A DNA stretch of 64,000 nucleotides, from positions 1,426,001-1,490,000 of the forward strand of contig NZ_CP049935.1 of the NCBI RefSeq assembly GCF_011383005.1. The letters run 5' to 3'. Origin of the DNA: Phycicoccus sp. HDW14. Lineage in GTDB: Bacteria; Actinomycetota; Actinomycetes; Actinomycetales; Dermatophilaceae. Each line of letters opens with the position of its first letter. Within the stretch, counting starts at the first letter, position 1. A program made the position numbers and the translations under genes. Positions 1-13,345 of this stretch are shown here, in pieces. A model generated the notes under the pieces. It had not been told where the DNA came from. It worked only from the letters and a program-made list of their open reading frames with translations, and ran no database searches.

Positions 1-1
1 G

Positions 2-666
2 AACGGCGCCGGCAAGACGACGTTCTTCAACTGTCTCACCGGCATGTACGTCCCCACCGAGGGGCGCGTCACGCTGGCCGGCGAGCAGCTGCCGCCGAAA
101 CCGCTCAAGGTGGTGCGCGCCGGCATGGCCCGGACGTTCCAGAACATCCGGCTGTTCGGCAACATGACGGCCCTCGAGAACGTCATGGTCGGGCGCTACT
201 GCCGCACCTCCTCGATGGCCCTCACCTCGATCCTGCGCGGGCCGAAGTTCCGTCGCGAGGAGTCGGCCACCCGCGAGCGGGCCCAGGAGCTGCTCGAGTA
301 CGTCGGGCTCGGGAACTCCACCGAGCTGCTCGCCCGCAACCTGCCCTACGGCGACCAGCGCCGGCTCGAGATCGCCCGCGCGCTGGCCACCGACCCGCAG
401 ATCCTCCTCCTCGACGAGCCGACCGCCGGCATGAACCCGAAGGAGACCGAGGAGACGATGCACCTGATCTTCAAGATCAGGGACAGCGGGCTGGCGGTCG
501 TCGTCATCGAGCACGACATGCGGTTCATCTTCAACCTCTGCGACCGGGTGCTCTGCCTCGTGCGCGGCCAGGTCCTCGTCCAGGGCACGCCCGGCGAGGT
601 GCAGTCCGACCCACGGGTCATCGAGGCCTACATCGGCGGCGACGACGACGCCGAGGAGGAGGACGC

Positions 667-670
<4 letters not shown>
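2..670 (+). CDS. livG: Branched-chain amino-acid ABC transporter ATP-binding protein LivG (5' truncated by window edge)
   Basis: Cytoplasmic ATPase subunit of a LIV-type importer for leucine, isoleucine and valine. The first codons visible already encode the Walker A end (NGAGKTTFF), so only about the first 40 residues are missing. Next come the Q-loop region (ARTFQNIRLF), the signature (PYGDQRRLEIARAL), Walker B (ILLLDEPTAGMNPKE) and the switch histidine (VIEHDMRF). The AGMNP element is typical of LivG rather than LivF. The C-terminus is acidic (GGDDDAEEEDA). Its stop overlaps the GTG start of livF by 4 bases, so the two are co-translated. Permease and binding-protein genes presumably lie upstream, outside the window. 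Confidence 0.95.
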
Positions 671-1380
<710 letters not shown>

Positions 1381-1395
1381 CCGCCGACGAACGAC

Positions 1396-1437
1396 GAGAG
1401 CATGCCGTGCGGGCCTCGACCCGGGCGGCATGTTCTC
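1396..1437 (+). terminator. Hairpin terminator after livF
   Basis: Outer arms GAGA/TCTC, then CATGCCG (1401-1407) paired with CGGCATG (1426-1432), then CGGG/CCCG around a 6-base loop. The 3' side runs into the pyrimidine-rich TTCTCCTCTCG, not a clean U-tract. It lies between livF and the next promoter, so a transcription stop for the liv operon is the natural reading. Confidence 0.7.
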
Positions 1438-1474
1438 CTCTCGACCGGTGGCGTCCGGCGCCTAGGGTGAGTCG

Positions 1475-2374
1475 ATGACCACCTTCCGGCACGACGAGGC
1501 CGCGCGCGGCGTGGCCCGGCTCGCCTACCGCACCCTCGAGCCGTACCACCTCGCCGCCTACTTCGGCCCGCACGTCGACGCGACCCGCGAGGAGCTCGGC
1601 ATCGGCTGGCTCGGGGCCTACACCGGGATGCGCGCCGCGCCGCTCGGTCGGGTGCCCGGCGAGGTCGTCGCCGCCACCTTCTTCGGGTTCCGGCCGGCGG
1701 CGGTCGCCAAGGCGTGGGGCCTGGCCCTGGCGCACCACGCGCCGGCCGAGCTCGACGAGGTGCGGACGCGGTGCCTCGACACCGGCCTGCGGGCCGCGCT
1801 CGGTGACCTCGTCTCCTCCCCCGACCTCGTCCCCCTCGTCGAGCGGCTGCGGGGGGTGGTCGAGGGCCTCGACCACGGCGGCCGGCCCCTCGCGGCGGCC
1901 TTCGCCGCCCAGCCCTGGCCGGAGGCGCCGCACCTAGCCCTCTGGCACGCCACCGCCGTGTGGCGGGAGTGGCGCGGTGACGGGCACGTCGCCGCGCTCA
2001 CCGCGTCCGGCCTGCGTCCGCTCGAGGCGCTCGTGCTCTACGACGCGTGGGTGCGCGAGACCGCCGCGGCCACGGCCGGCAGCCGCGGACGTCCGTTCCT
2101 CCAGCCGACCCGGAAGTGGACCGACGAGGAGTGGGCGCAGGCCACGGACGCGCTCGGCACCGCCGGGCTGCTGGCGACCGCGCCGGCCGGCGAGCCGACG
2201 ATCACCGACGCGGGGCGGCGGCTGCGCGACCACCTCGAGGACGCCACCGACGACGCCTCGGCCGCCGCGTGGAGCGGCGTCGACGACGCCGAGGGCCTGC
2301 TGACGGCGGCGCGGCCGTTCGTGAAGAAGGTCATCGACGCCGGCTGGCTGCCGGGGACGACCGCCCGCGGCTGA
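1475..2374 (+). CDS. SCO6745-family protein of unknown function
   Basis: 299 aa, no signal peptide or membrane segment. It resembles the actinobacterial SCO6745 family (SalK-like), whose N-terminal pattern (YHLAAYFGP near residue 29, then [15 protein letters not shown] and ATFFGFRP) is recognisable. The C-terminal half contains a winged-helix-like stretch ([18 protein letters not shown], then [17 protein letters not shown]). No catalytic motif can be named. A TAGGGT hexamer at 1463-1468 ends 6 nt before the ATG, so the mRNA is probably leaderless. The gene stands alone, convergent with uvrA, whose stop lies 20 bp away. Confidence 0.75.
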   Translation: MTTFRHDEAARGVARLAYRTLEPYHLAAYFGPHVDATREELGIGWLGAYTGMRAAPLGRVPGEVVAATFFGFRPAAVAKAWGLALAHHAPAELDEVRTRCLDTGLRAALGDLVSSPDLVPLVERLRGVVEGLDHGGRPLAAAFAAQPWPEAPHLALWHATAVWREWRGDGHVAALTASGLRPLEALVLYDAWVRETAAATAGSRGRPFLQPTRKWTDEEWAQATDALGTAGLLATAPAGEPTITDAGRRLRDHLEDATDDASAAAWSGVDDAEGLLTAARPFVKKVIDAGWLPGTTARG

Positions 2375-2393
2375 CGGCCCGAGCCCCGCCCGG

Positions 2394-5417
<3,024 letters not shown>

Positions 5418-5424
5418 ACCGGCC

Positions 5425-5502
5425 ATGCTAGGTGGAGGGTCCGACAGTCCCCTCATCAGCGCCGGCGCCGTCGAGGGTCCGTGCAGGTCCGGCGTCTAGG
5501 GT
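5425..5502. promoter_or_regulatory. Divergent leaderless promoters of uvrA and the GH15 gene
   Basis: The minus-strand -10 TAGCAT (5430 to 5425) ends 7 nt before the uvrA GTG. The plus-strand -10 TAGGGT (5497-5502) ends 7 nt before the GH15 GTG at 5510. Only about 90 bp separate the two starts, so their -35 regions share this stretch. I could not pick out an SOS box with confidence. Confidence 0.6.
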
Positions 5503-5509
5503 CGGCCCG

Positions 5510-7303
5510 GTGAGCACACCCATCGCCGAGTACGCCCTCCTCGGGGACACCGAGGGCGCGGCCCTCGTCAGCCGGCACGGAGCCGTCGACTGGCTCTGCC
5601 TGCCGCGCTTCGACTCCCCCGCCTGCTTCGCGGCACTGCTGGGCACCGACGACCACGGTCGGTGGTTCCTCGGGCCGGTGCAGGAGGCCCGGGCCACCCG
5701 CTCGTACCGCGAGAACAGCTTCGTCCTCGACACCGTGCACGAGACGGCCAGCGGCCGGGTCCGGGTGACCGACGTCATGCCGTTCGGCGACGGCCGGGCC
5801 GACCTGCTGCGGGTCGTCGAGGGGCTCGACGGCGAGGTCGAGATGGACCACGAGTGGGTCGTGCGCACCGGGTACGGCAAGGTCCTGCCCTGGGTCTCAC
5901 GGGTCGAGGACTGCGACGGCGTCACCGTCATCCGGGCCGTCGCGGGCCCGGACATGCTCGTCCTGCGCGGCGACCGGCTCCCCGAGCCGACCGACCACCA
6001 CCACGCGGACCGCTTCACGGTGCGCGCCGGGGAGCGGTACGAGTTCGCGATGACGTGGGTGCCCTCGTGGTGCGACGTCCCGGGCGCCCTCGACGTCCCC
6101 TCGCGCATCGAGGAGACCGTGCGCCGCTTCGACGACTGGGCCTCGCGGCACTCCCACCACGGCCCCTACCGCGAGGCCGTCACGCGCTCGCTGCTCGTGC
6201 TGCGGCTGCTCACCGACGAGCTGCGGGGCGGGATCGTCGCGGCCCCGACGACCAGCCTGCCCGAGGACGTCGGTGGCGAGCGGAACTGGGACTACCGGTA
6301 CTGCTGGCTGCGCGACGCCTCGCTGACCCTCGAGGCCCTGCTCGGCTGCGGGTACGTCGACGAGACCCGCCTGTGGCGCAGCTGGCTGGTGCGCGCCCTC
6401 GCCGGCGACCCCGCCGACCTCCAGATCATGTACGCCGTCGACGGCGGCCGCGAGCTGCCCGAGCGCGAGCTCGACCACCTGCCCGGCTACGCGGGGTCGC
6501 GTCCCGTGCGGGTCGGCAACGGCGCCGTCGGGCAGCGGCAGAGCGACGTGCTCGGCGAGGTGATGATCGCGCTCGCCGAGGCACGCCGGCTCGGCGTCAC
6601 CGAGTCCGACGAGTCCTGGGCCCTGCAGCGGCTGCTCGTCGACGACCTGGCCGAGCACTGGGACCAGAGCGACCACGGCCTCTGGGAGATCCGCGGCCCG
6701 GCCCAGCACTTCACGCACTCCCGGGTCATGGTGTGGGCCGCGTTCGACCGCGCCGTCCGGGCCGTCGAGGAGGACGGCCACGACGGCGACGTCGAGCGCT
6801 GGCGGGCGCTGCGCGACCGGGTGCACGCCGAGGTGTGCGAGCGGGGCTACGACGCCGAGCGCGGCACCTTCACCCAGCACTACGACACGAAGGACGTCGA
6901 CGCGGCCCTGCTGCTCATCCCGACCGTCGGCTTCCTGCCCGCCGACGACGAGCGCGTCCAGGGCACGATCCGCGCCGTAGAGGAGGACCTGCTGCGCGAC
7001 GGCTTCGTGCTGCGCTACCGGACCCAGAGCGGCGTCGACGGGCTCTCCGGCGACGAGAACCCCTTCCTCGCCTGCTCCTTCTGGCTCGCGGAGTCCTACG
7101 CCCGCTGCGGCCGCCTCGACGACGCCCACGCCCTCATGCAGCGCCTGCTGGCGGTGCGCAACGACCTCGGCCTCCTGTCCGAGGAGTACGACCCGACGAC
7201 CGGCACCCTGGTCGGCAACTTCCCGCAGGCCTTCTCGCACCTGGCCCTCGTCCGCGCGGCCGACGCGATCGAGCAGGCCGAGCAGGCGGCGGCCCGGGGG
7301 TAG
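5510..7303 (+). CDS. Glycoside hydrolase family 15 protein (glucoamylase/trehalase-like)
   Basis: 597 aa, the usual length for bacterial GH15. The N-terminal beta-sandwich domain begins IAEYALLGD and has the family hallmark AVDWLCLPRFDSP. The (alpha/alpha)6 domain starts near residue 230 and contains GGERNWDYRYCWLRDASLTL. Family members cut alpha-glucosidic bonds (starch-like glucans, or trehalose in mycobacteria); sequence alone does not tell which. No signal peptide, so it is cytoplasmic. Start: GTG at 5510, 7 nt after TAGGGT; the open frame upstream to 5432 has no fitting start signal. The TAG stop at 7301 is also the first half of the next gene's -10 box. Confidence 0.9.
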   Translation: MSTPIAEYALLGDTEGAALVSRHGAVDWLCLPRFDSPACFAALLGTDDHGRWFLGPVQEARATRSYRENSFVLDTVHETASGRVRVTDVMPFGDGRADLLRVVEGLDGEVEMDHEWVVRTGYGKVLPWVSRVEDCDGVTVIRAVAGPDMLVLRGDRLPEPTDHHHADRFTVRAGERYEFAMTWVPSWCDVPGALDVPSRIEETVRRFDDWASRHSHHGPYREAVTRSLLVLRLLTDELRGGIVAAPTTSLPEDVGGERNWDYRYCWLRDASLTLEALLGCGYVDETRLWRSWLVRALAGDPADLQIMYAVDGGRELPERELDHLPGYAGSRPVRVGNGAVGQRQSDVLGEVMIALAEARRLGVTESDESWALQRLLVDDLAEHWDQSDHGLWEIRGPAQHFTHSRVMVWAAFDRAVRAVEEDGHDGDVERWRALRDRVHAEVCERGYDAERGTFTQHYDTKDVDAALLLIPTVGFLPADDERVQGTIRAVEEDLLRDGFVLRYRTQSGVDGLSGDENPFLACSFWLAESYARCGRLDDAHALMQRLLAVRNDLGLLSEEYDPTTGTLVGNFPQAFSHLALVRAADAIEQAEQAAARG

Positions 7304-7312
7304 CGTCGAGCC

Positions 7313-8007
7313 ATGGCCCCCAGCGACCCCGACCTGCTCCCACTCGTCGCCGCGCACACCGAGCGGTTCGTCGCGACGACCCGCTCCCTCGACGACGTCG
7401 ACGCCCCGTCCCTCTGCGAGGGATGGACGCGCGGACACGTCGCCAGCCACGTCGCACGCAACGCCGACGGGCTCGAGCGGCTCGTGCGCGCCACCGTCGA
7501 CGGCACCCGCGACACGATGTACGCGAGCCGTGAGGCGCGCGACGCCGACATCGAGGCGGGGGCGCGGCGTTCCCCCGCCGACCTCGCCGACGACGTGGAG
7601 GTGACGGCGGCGGCGCTCGCCGAGGCCCTGCCGCGGCTCGGCCCGGAGCACGCCGACCACCCGCTCGAACGCACCCCCGGCGACGTCCGGGGCCGCGCCG
7701 CCGACATCCCGACGATGCGGCTGCGCGAGCTGACGTGGCACCACGTCGACCTCGACGCCGGGTTCGGGTTCGCCGACCTCGAGCCCGAGGTCGTCTCGCT
7801 CTTCCTCGACGAGGAGGTCGAGCGGCTGCGCGGCCTCGACGACGCCCCCGACGTCACCCTGCGCAGCACGGAGGGCGATGAGTGGACGGTCGGGGTGGGC
7901 ACGACCTCGGTCACCGGCGACCGGTCCGCACTGCTCGGCTGGCTCGCCCGCGGGATCACCGACGGGGTGTCGGGCGACCCTCTCCCCGGCTCCCGGCGGG
8001 GCGGTGA
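7313..8007 (+). CDS. Maleylpyruvate isomerase-family mycothiol-dependent enzyme (3' frameshift)
   Basis: DinB-like four-helix protein of the mycothiol-dependent maleylpyruvate isomerase family. The N-terminal half carries the metal-site region (SLCEGWTRGHVASHVARNADGLERL) and later LRELTWHHVDLDAGFGFADL. As written, the frame misses its stop and runs 170 bp into the next gene (to 8173) with unrelated sequence. Adding one C to the run at 7984-7987 gives an ending DPLPRLPAGR and a TGA at 8005-8007 that overlaps the next GTG start by the usual 4 bases. The intended product is then 231 aa. A TAGCGT box at 7301-7306 lies 6 nt before the ATG. The exact substrate is unknown. Confidence 0.8.
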
Positions 8008-8674
8008 GCGCCGTGGCGTACACCGGCGAGGTGACACCGGGCGGCCCCAGCGACGTGCGCGACCTCGGCCCGCTCACCGTCCGCAAGATGGCCGTCTCCG
8101 ACATGCACAACAACGTCTACCTCCTCACCTGCACGGCCACCGGCGAGCAGCTGATGGTCGACGCGGCCGATGACGCGGCCCGCTGCCTCGCGCTCGTCGC
8201 CGAGGGCACCGGCCGGCTCGACCACCTCGTGACGACCCACCAGCACTGGGACCACGTCCGGGCGCTCGAGGAGGTCGCCAGGGCCACCGGCGCCCGCACG
8301 TACGCGGGTGCGGACGACGCCGACGCCCTCCCCTGGCGCCCGACGTCCGGCTGGCGCACGGCGACACCGTGCGGGTCGGCGAGCTGGCGCTCGACGTCGT
8401 CCACCTGCGCGGCCACACGCCGGGGTCGGTGGCGCTGGCCTGGCACGCACCCGACGGCGCGACGCACCTCTTCACCGGCGACTCGCTCTTCCCCGGCGGC
8501 GTCGGCAACACCAAGCGCCCCGAGCAGAGCTTCGAGGACCTCTACCGCGACGTCACGGAGCGGATCTTCGCGGTGTACGACGACCGGACGTGGTTCTACC
8601 CCGGCCACGGGAACGACGGCCGCCTCGCCGACGAGCGACCACACCTGGACGAGTGGCGTGAGCGCGGATGGTGA
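8004..8674 (+). CDS. MBL-fold metallo-hydrolase (frameshifted)
   Basis: Glyoxalase-II-like metallo-beta-lactamase-fold hydrolase, about 223 aa when repaired. The metal motif reads THQHWDH (HxHxDH pattern with Gln-His-Trp), followed in the second frame by LRGHTPGSVALAW (next metal His), FTGDSLFPGG (Asp ligand) and FYPGHGND (last His). The frame breaks after ADALP. One extra C in the run 8330-8333 joins the halves as ADALPLAPDVRLAHGDTVRV. Both halves fit the family, so the gene is intended to be intact. Start: GTG at 8004, overlapping the restored stop of the isomerase gene. Coupling to a mycothiol enzyme suggests thiol-adduct or detoxification chemistry (inference). Confidence 0.82.
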
Positions 8675-8690
8675 TGGCTAGCCTGTCGCG

Positions 8691-9566
8691 GTGACGTCCC
8701 CCGCCGACCGGGTCCCCGCCCCGGTGCTCGTGCTCACGGGGATCGTCTCGGTGCAGTTCGGCGGCGCCCTGGCCGCGACCCTCGTGCCGGCCGTGGGGGC
8801 CGGCGGGTCGGTCGTCATCCGGCTGCTCTTCGCGACCGCCCTGCTGTTGCTCGTCGTGCGCCCCCGGTGGCGCGGTCACTCGCGGCGGGCCTGGGTGACG
8901 GTCGGCGCCTTCGGCGTGGCGCTCGGGCTGATGAACTTCGCGTTCTACGGCTCGCTGGCGCACCTGCCCATCGGGGTGGCCGTCACCATCGAGTTCATCG
9001 GCCCGCTCGCCCTGGCCGCCGCCCTGTCCCGGCGGGTGGTCGACGGGCTGGCGGTGCTCGCCGCGGCCGCGGGCGTCGTCCTGATCTCGGAGGCGCTGAG
9101 CATCCCGCTGGCCGACCTCGAGTGGACGGGGATCCTGTTGGCGCTCACCGCCGGCGCGTTCTGGGCGGCCTACATCGTGCTCTCCGGACGCACCGGTGCC
9201 GAGTTCCCGAGGCTCGAGGGGCTGGCCCTCGCGATGGTCTTCGCCACGGCGGTCACGCTGCCCTTCGGCGTCTCGAGCGTGTCGTCGTGGACGCCGGAGG
9301 TGCTCGCCAAGGGCATCGGCATCGCGGTGCTCTCGTCGGTGCTCCCCTACTCGCTCGAGCTGCTCGCGCTGCGCCGGTTGCGCGCGCAGGTCTTCGGCAT
9401 CCTGCTCTCGCTCGAGCCGGCGGTCGCCGCCCTCGCCGGGCTGCTCGTGCTCGGGCAGCGCCTGCACGGGCTGCAGCTGCTGGGCATGGCGCTCGTCGTC
9501 GCCGCGTCCGGTCTGGTGCTGGGCCTGGGCGCGCGCAAGGACCCGGCGGAGTCGACCGCGACGTAG
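8691..9566 (+). CDS. EamA/RhtA-type inner-membrane exporter
   Basis: 291 aa polytopic membrane protein with ten predicted hydrophobic segments arranged as two EamA repeats. Features include MNFAFYGSLAHLPIGVAVTIEFIGPL and, in the second repeat, SVLPYSLELLALRRLRAQVFGILLSLEPAVAAL, which are typical of the RhtA (threonine/homoserine exporter) branch of the drug/metabolite transporter superfamily. The cargo cannot be read from sequence. The GTG start at 8691 lies 6 nt after a TAGCCT box (8679-8684). Convergent with the TerC-family gene, 23 bp between stops. Confidence 0.88.
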   Translation: MTSPADRVPAPVLVLTGIVSVQFGGALAATLVPAVGAGGSVVIRLLFATALLLLVVRPRWRGHSRRAWVTVGAFGVALGLMNFAFYGSLAHLPIGVAVTIEFIGPLALAAALSRRVVDGLAVLAAAAGVVLISEALSIPLADLEWTGILLALTAGAFWAAYIVLSGRTGAEFPRLEGLALAMVFATAVTLPFGVSSVSSWTPEVLAKGIGIAVLSSVLPYSLELLALRRLRAQVFGILLSLEPAVAALAGLLVLGQRLHGLQLLGMALVVAASGLVLGLGARKDPAESTAT

Positions 9567-9589
9567 GTCGCAGCCGGTGGCCGGCGGCC

Positions 9590-10606
9590 TCAGTCGACGA
9601 GCTCGGGGTGGCGGCGGGTGCGCCAGAGGCTGGCGACGGTCGTGACGCCGAGGATGACGACGATCGCGCCCAGCGAGACCGCGATCGGGATCTCCGGCAC
9701 GTCGAAGTTCTTGCCACCGTTGAGGAACGGCAGCTCGTTGGTGTGCAGCGCGTGGAGCAGCAGCTTGACGCCGATGAAGGCCAGCAGCACGGCGAGCCCG
9801 ATGCTCAGGTAGATGAGCTTCTTGAGCAGGCCGCCGATGAGGAAGTACAGCTGGCGCAGGCCCATCAGGGCGAAGAGGTTGGCCACGAGGACGATGTAGG
9901 GCTCGCGGGTCAGGCCGTAGATCGCCGGGATCGAGTCGAGCGCGAAGAGCAGGTCGGTGGTGCCGAGCGCGAGGATGACGAAGAAGAGCGGGGTCGCGAG
10001 GTGCTTGCCCGTCTCCTTGGAGAACAGCTTCGTGCCGTCGTACTCCTTGGTCGCCGGGAACCGCTTCTCCATGAACTTCATGAAGCGGTTCTCCTCGAAC
10101 TCGTCGTCGTCGCTCTCGCCCTCCTTGGCGAGCTTGACGGCGGTGTAGATGAGGAAGGCGCCGAAGATGTAGAAGACCCAGCTGAAGTTGTCGATCGCCG
10201 CCGCACCGACCGCGATGAAGATGCCGCGCAGGACGATCGCGATGACGATGCCGACCATCAGCGCGAACTGCTGGAGCTTCTCCGGTACCGCGAACTTGGC
10301 CATGATCAGCAGGAAGATGAAGAGGTTGTCGACCGACAGCGAGTACTCGGTGAGCCAGCCGGCGAAGTACTCACCGGCGAGCTGCCCACCGGCGAACGCC
10401 CACATCCCGAGCCCGAAGACGACCGCGGCGCCGACGTAGACCGCCAGCGCCACCGAGACCTCCTTGGTCGACGGTCGGTGCGGGCGGCGCGCGATCATCA
10501 CGACGTCGAACAGGAGGACGGCCGCCGCGACGCCGATCGACGCCCACCACACCCACGGGGCCAGGTCGAGGTCGGGGGTGGCCGTCGGCATCAGGGCGGG
10601 GAGCAC
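9590..10606 (-). CDS. TerC/Alx-family integral membrane protein
   Basis: 338 aa with about nine membrane segments. The TerC signature is clear: LTEYSLSVDNLFIFLLIM near residue 90 and LFFVILALGTTDLLFALDSIPAIYGLT in the second half; the Asp residues in both are conserved in the family. Members (Alx, TerC, MeeF) are linked to manganese export and metallation of secreted proteins. A cytoplasmic loop around residues 160-200 is charged (EGESDDDEFEENRF). Start: GTG at 10606, 6 nt after a minus-strand TAGGCT (10613-10618); an ATG at 10591 is the alternative. Divergent from ppc. Confidence 0.9.
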   Translation of the reverse strand: MLPALMPTATPDLDLAPWVWWASIGVAAAVLLFDVVMIARRPHRPSTKEVSVALAVYVGAAVVFGLGMWAFAGGQLAGEYFAGWLTEYSLSVDNLFIFLLIMAKFAVPEKLQQFALMVGIVIAIVLRGIFIAVGAAAIDNFSWVFYIFGAFLIYTAVKLAKEGESDDDEFEENRFMKFMEKRFPATKEYDGTKLFSKETGKHLATPLFFVILALGTTDLLFALDSIPAIYGLTREPYIVLVANLFALMGLRQLYFLIGGLLKKLIYLSIGLAVLLAFIGVKLLLHALHTNELPFLNGGKNFDVPEIPIAVSLGAIVVILGVTTVASLWRTRRHPELVD

Positions 10607-10612
10607 CGAGCC

Positions 10613-10665
10613 AGCCTAACGGCGGGCGGACAGCCGGACGCGCGGGGCGTCGGCCCTCCTACGCT
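10613..10665. promoter_or_regulatory. Divergent leaderless promoters of the terC-family gene and ppc
   Basis: Minus-strand TAGGCT (10618 to 10613) sits 6 nt before the GTG at 10606; plus-strand TACGCT (10660-10665) sits 7 nt before the ppc ATG at 10673. The two genes share a 66-bp spacer with no room for long leaders or a riboswitch, which rules out a manganese yybP-type aptamer here. Confidence 0.55.
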
Positions 10666-10672
10666 GGGCGGC

Positions 10673-13330
10673 ATGGCCAGCATGCTCGAGGACCTCTCCC
10701 TGCTCACGAGCCTGCACCGGCAGGTGGTGGAGGAGTCGGGACGGGCGGACCTCCTGGAGATCACGGACGCCCTCGAGCGGCGCTGCCGCGGCGAGGAGGA
10801 CGGCGACCCGGCGGCCCTCGTCGCCGCGCTCGACCCGGACACGACGGCGCGCATCGCCCGGCTGCTCACGGTGCACCTGCACCTGACCAACCTCGCGGAG
10901 GAGCGGCACCGGGCGCGGTCGCTGCGCAGCGAGGACGGCGAGTACGGCGGCGGTGCGGACACCGGGGACATCGGGCCGGCGGTCGCGGCGGCCGGTCCGG
11001 ACGCGCGCGAGCGGGTCGAGCGGATGCGCATCCACCCCGTGCTGACCGCCCACCCGACCGAGGCACGGCGGCGGGCGGTGGCCTCGGCGCTGCGGCGCAT
11101 CGCCGAGCACCTCGACGCCCACGACGACCCGGGGTCCGGGCCGTCCGAGCGGGCCCGGTCGCGGCGGCGCATGCTCGAGGACATCGACATCCTCCAGCGC
11201 ACCTCGACGCTGCGGATCACCCGCCCGACGCCGGCCGACGAGGTCAAGACGGTGCTGACGGTGTTCCGGCAGAGCCTGATCCACGCGGTGCCGCGGTTCC
11301 AGCGGGCGGTCGAGGCGGCCTTCGGCGGCGACGTGCGCCCCGGCGAGCGTCCGCTGCCGCCCATCGTCCGGTTCGGCTCCTGGGTCGGTGGCGACCGGGA
11401 CGGCAACCCGTTCGTGACGGCCGAGGTGACGCGCGAGACCGTCCGCGCGCACGCCGACCAGGCCCTCGAGATCCTCCACGACGCCGTCGACCGCGTGGCC
11501 CGGATGATCACCGTCGACGAGGAGTCGACCCCACCGACGGCCACGCTGCGCGACGCGCTGGCCAACGACGCGGCGGCCCACCCGCGGCTGCTCGCCGAGG
11601 TGACGAAGGACTCCCCCAACGAGCCGCACCGCCAGAAGCTCCTCGTCGTGGCCGCCCGGCTGGCGGCGACGCGCGACGAGCGGGCCGGGGTGGCGTACTC
11701 CGGACCCGAGGAGGCGCTGGCCGACCTCGCGCTCGTCCAGGACTCGCTCGTGGCCGCCGGTGACGCCCGGACCGCGTACGGCGAGCTGCAGGACGTCGTG
11801 TGGATGGTGCAGACCTTCGGCTTCCACCTCGCCGAGCTCGAGGTGCGCCAGCACTCGTCGGTGCACCGGGCCGCGCTCGTCGAGGTCCTCGGGCTGCTGC
11901 CGGAGGACGAGCGGCCGTCCGACGTCGAGGCGGCGGCGCGCGACGCATCGCTGCTGGACCGGCTGGCGGTGGACGGGTGGCCGGAGCTGGAGGGCTCGCC
12001 CGAGGGTGCGACCCGTGAGGTGCTCGACACGTTGCGGGTCATGGCCTGGCTGCAGCAGCGCTGGGGGCGGCGGTCGTGCGGCCGGTACGTCGTGTCCTTC
12101 AGCCAGTCGGCGGCCGACCTCGTGGCCGTGCGCGCGCTGGCCCGGCTGGCCGTGGGCTCGCGACCGCTGGAGCTCGACGTCGTGCCGCTCTTCGAGACCG
12201 GGGCCGACCTCGACGCCGCCGACCGCACGCTCGAGGCCTGGGTCGGGCTGGCGTCGACTGCCGGCTGGCTGGAGCGGGTCGAGCGCCGGGTCGAGGTGAT
12301 GCTCGGGTACTCCGACTCGGCCAAGGACGTCGGGCCGGCGTCGGCGACGCTCGCGCTGCACCGGGCCCAGGTGGGTCTCGTGGCGTGGGCGCGACGGCAC
12401 GCGGTGGAGCTGACGCTCTTCCACGGGCGCGGCGGTTCACTGGGCCGCGGTGGCGGGCCGCTGCACCGGGCCATCGCCGCGCAGCCGACCGGGTCGGTCG
12501 ACGGGCGGTTCAAGGTCACCGAGCAGGGCGAGGTGATCTTCGCGCGGTACGCCGACGTGCGTATCGCCGAGCAGCACCTCGAGCGAGTGGCCTCGGCGGT
12601 ACTGCTCACCGACTCGCCGGGCCACGCGGAGGCGCGGGATGCGGCGCTGGGCCGCTTCGCCGACGTGGGGCAGGTCGTCGACGAGGCGAGCCGTCGGGCG
12701 TTCCGGGACCTCGTCGAGCAGCCGGGGTTCGCCGACTTCTTCGCGATGTCCAGCCCCCTCGACCTGCTGGCCGACCTGCGGCTCGGGTCCCGGCCGTCGC
12801 GGCGGTCGGGGACGGAGTCGGGGCGCTCGCTCGACGACCTGCGGGCCATCCCGTGGGTCTTCGCCTGGTCGATGACGCGGGTCAACCTGCCCGGGTGGTA
12901 CGGGTTGGGGAGCGGCCTGGCGGCGTTGCCGACGCTGGACGGGGCGCGCGAGGCGTACCGGTCGTGGCCGGTGTTCGCCGCACTCGTCGACGTCGCCGAG
13001 ATGAGCCTGGCCAAGACCGACGACGAGCTCGCGGCGGGATTCCTGCGGCTGGGGGGTCGCCCGGAGCTGGCCGAGCGCGTGCTCGAGGAGCTGGCCCTGA
13101 CCCGGCGGATGGTGCTCTCGCTGCTGGGACAGTCCGAGATGCTCGAGCGCAAGCCGCACCTGTACACCGCGGTGGGACTGCGGCGGCCGTTCGTCGACAT
13201 GCTCAGCCACCTGCTGCTGCGGGGCTTGGCGGAGTTCCGGTCGACCGGTGAGGAGGCCGGGTCGGAGTGGCACCGGCCGCTCCTGCTGACCGTCAACGGG
13301 CTGGCGGCGGGGCTCCAGAACACGGGGTGA
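10673..13330 (+). CDS. ppc: Phosphoenolpyruvate carboxylase
   Basis: Anaplerotic enzyme: PEP + bicarbonate to oxaloacetate + phosphate. 885 aa, normal for bacteria. Motifs: LTAHPTEARRR near residue 125 (catalytic His), SWVGGDRDGNPFVTAE, LGYSDSAKDVGPASATLAL, LTLFHGRGGSLGRGGGP near residue 580 (catalytic His/Arg loop), SPGHAEARD, and the invariant C-terminal QNTG that closes the active site. Start: ATG at 10673, 7 nt after TACGCT. The much longer open frame upstream (from 8867) is only the shadow of the EamA and terC genes. Confidence 0.96.
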   Translation: MASMLEDLSLLTSLHRQVVEESGRADLLEITDALERRCRGEEDGDPAALVAALDPDTTARIARLLTVHLHLTNLAEERHRARSLRSEDGEYGGGADTGDIGPAVAAAGPDARERVERMRIHPVLTAHPTEARRRAVASALRRIAEHLDAHDDPGSGPSERARSRRRMLEDIDILQRTSTLRITRPTPADEVKTVLTVFRQSLIHAVPRFQRAVEAAFGGDVRPGERPLPPIVRFGSWVGGDRDGNPFVTAEVTRETVRAHADQALEILHDAVDRVARMITVDEESTPPTATLRDALANDAAAHPRLLAEVTKDSPNEPHRQKLLVVAARLAATRDERAGVAYSGPEEALADLALVQDSLVAAGDARTAYGELQDVVWMVQTFGFHLAELEVRQHSSVHRAALVEVLGLLPEDERPSDVEAAARDASLLDRLAVDGWPELEGSPEGATREVLDTLRVMAWLQQRWGRRSCGRYVVSFSQSAADLVAVRALARLAVGSRPLELDVVPLFETGADLDAADRTLEAWVGLASTAGWLERVERRVEVMLGYSDSAKDVGPASATLALHRAQVGLVAWARRHAVELTLFHGRGGSLGRGGGPLHRAIAAQPTGSVDGRFKVTEQGEVIFARYADVRIAEQHLERVASAVLLTDSPGHAEARDAALGRFADVGQVVDEASRRAFRDLVEQPGFADFFAMSSPLDLLADLRLGSRPSRRSGTESGRSLDDLRAIPWVFAWSMTRVNLPGWYGLGSGLAALPTLDGAREAYRSWPVFAALVDVAEMSLAKTDDELAAGFLRLGGRPELAERVLEELALTRRMVLSLLGQSEMLERKPHLYTAVGLRRPFVDMLSHLLLRGLAEFRSTGEEAGSEWHRPLLLTVNGLAAGLQNTG

Positions 13331-13345
13331 TGTTGCGCCGCTTTG

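Noticed and set aside
8008-8173. C-terminal extension of the isomerase into the next gene
   Set aside because: Arg/His-rich nonsense overlapping a real gene; a single restored base gives a normal stop.
8867-10672. In-frame upstream extension of ppc and similar long extensions of uvrB, polA and AftD copy 2
   Set aside because: Stop codons are rare at this GC content; the extensions are shadows of neighbouring genes, and promoter boxes fix later starts.
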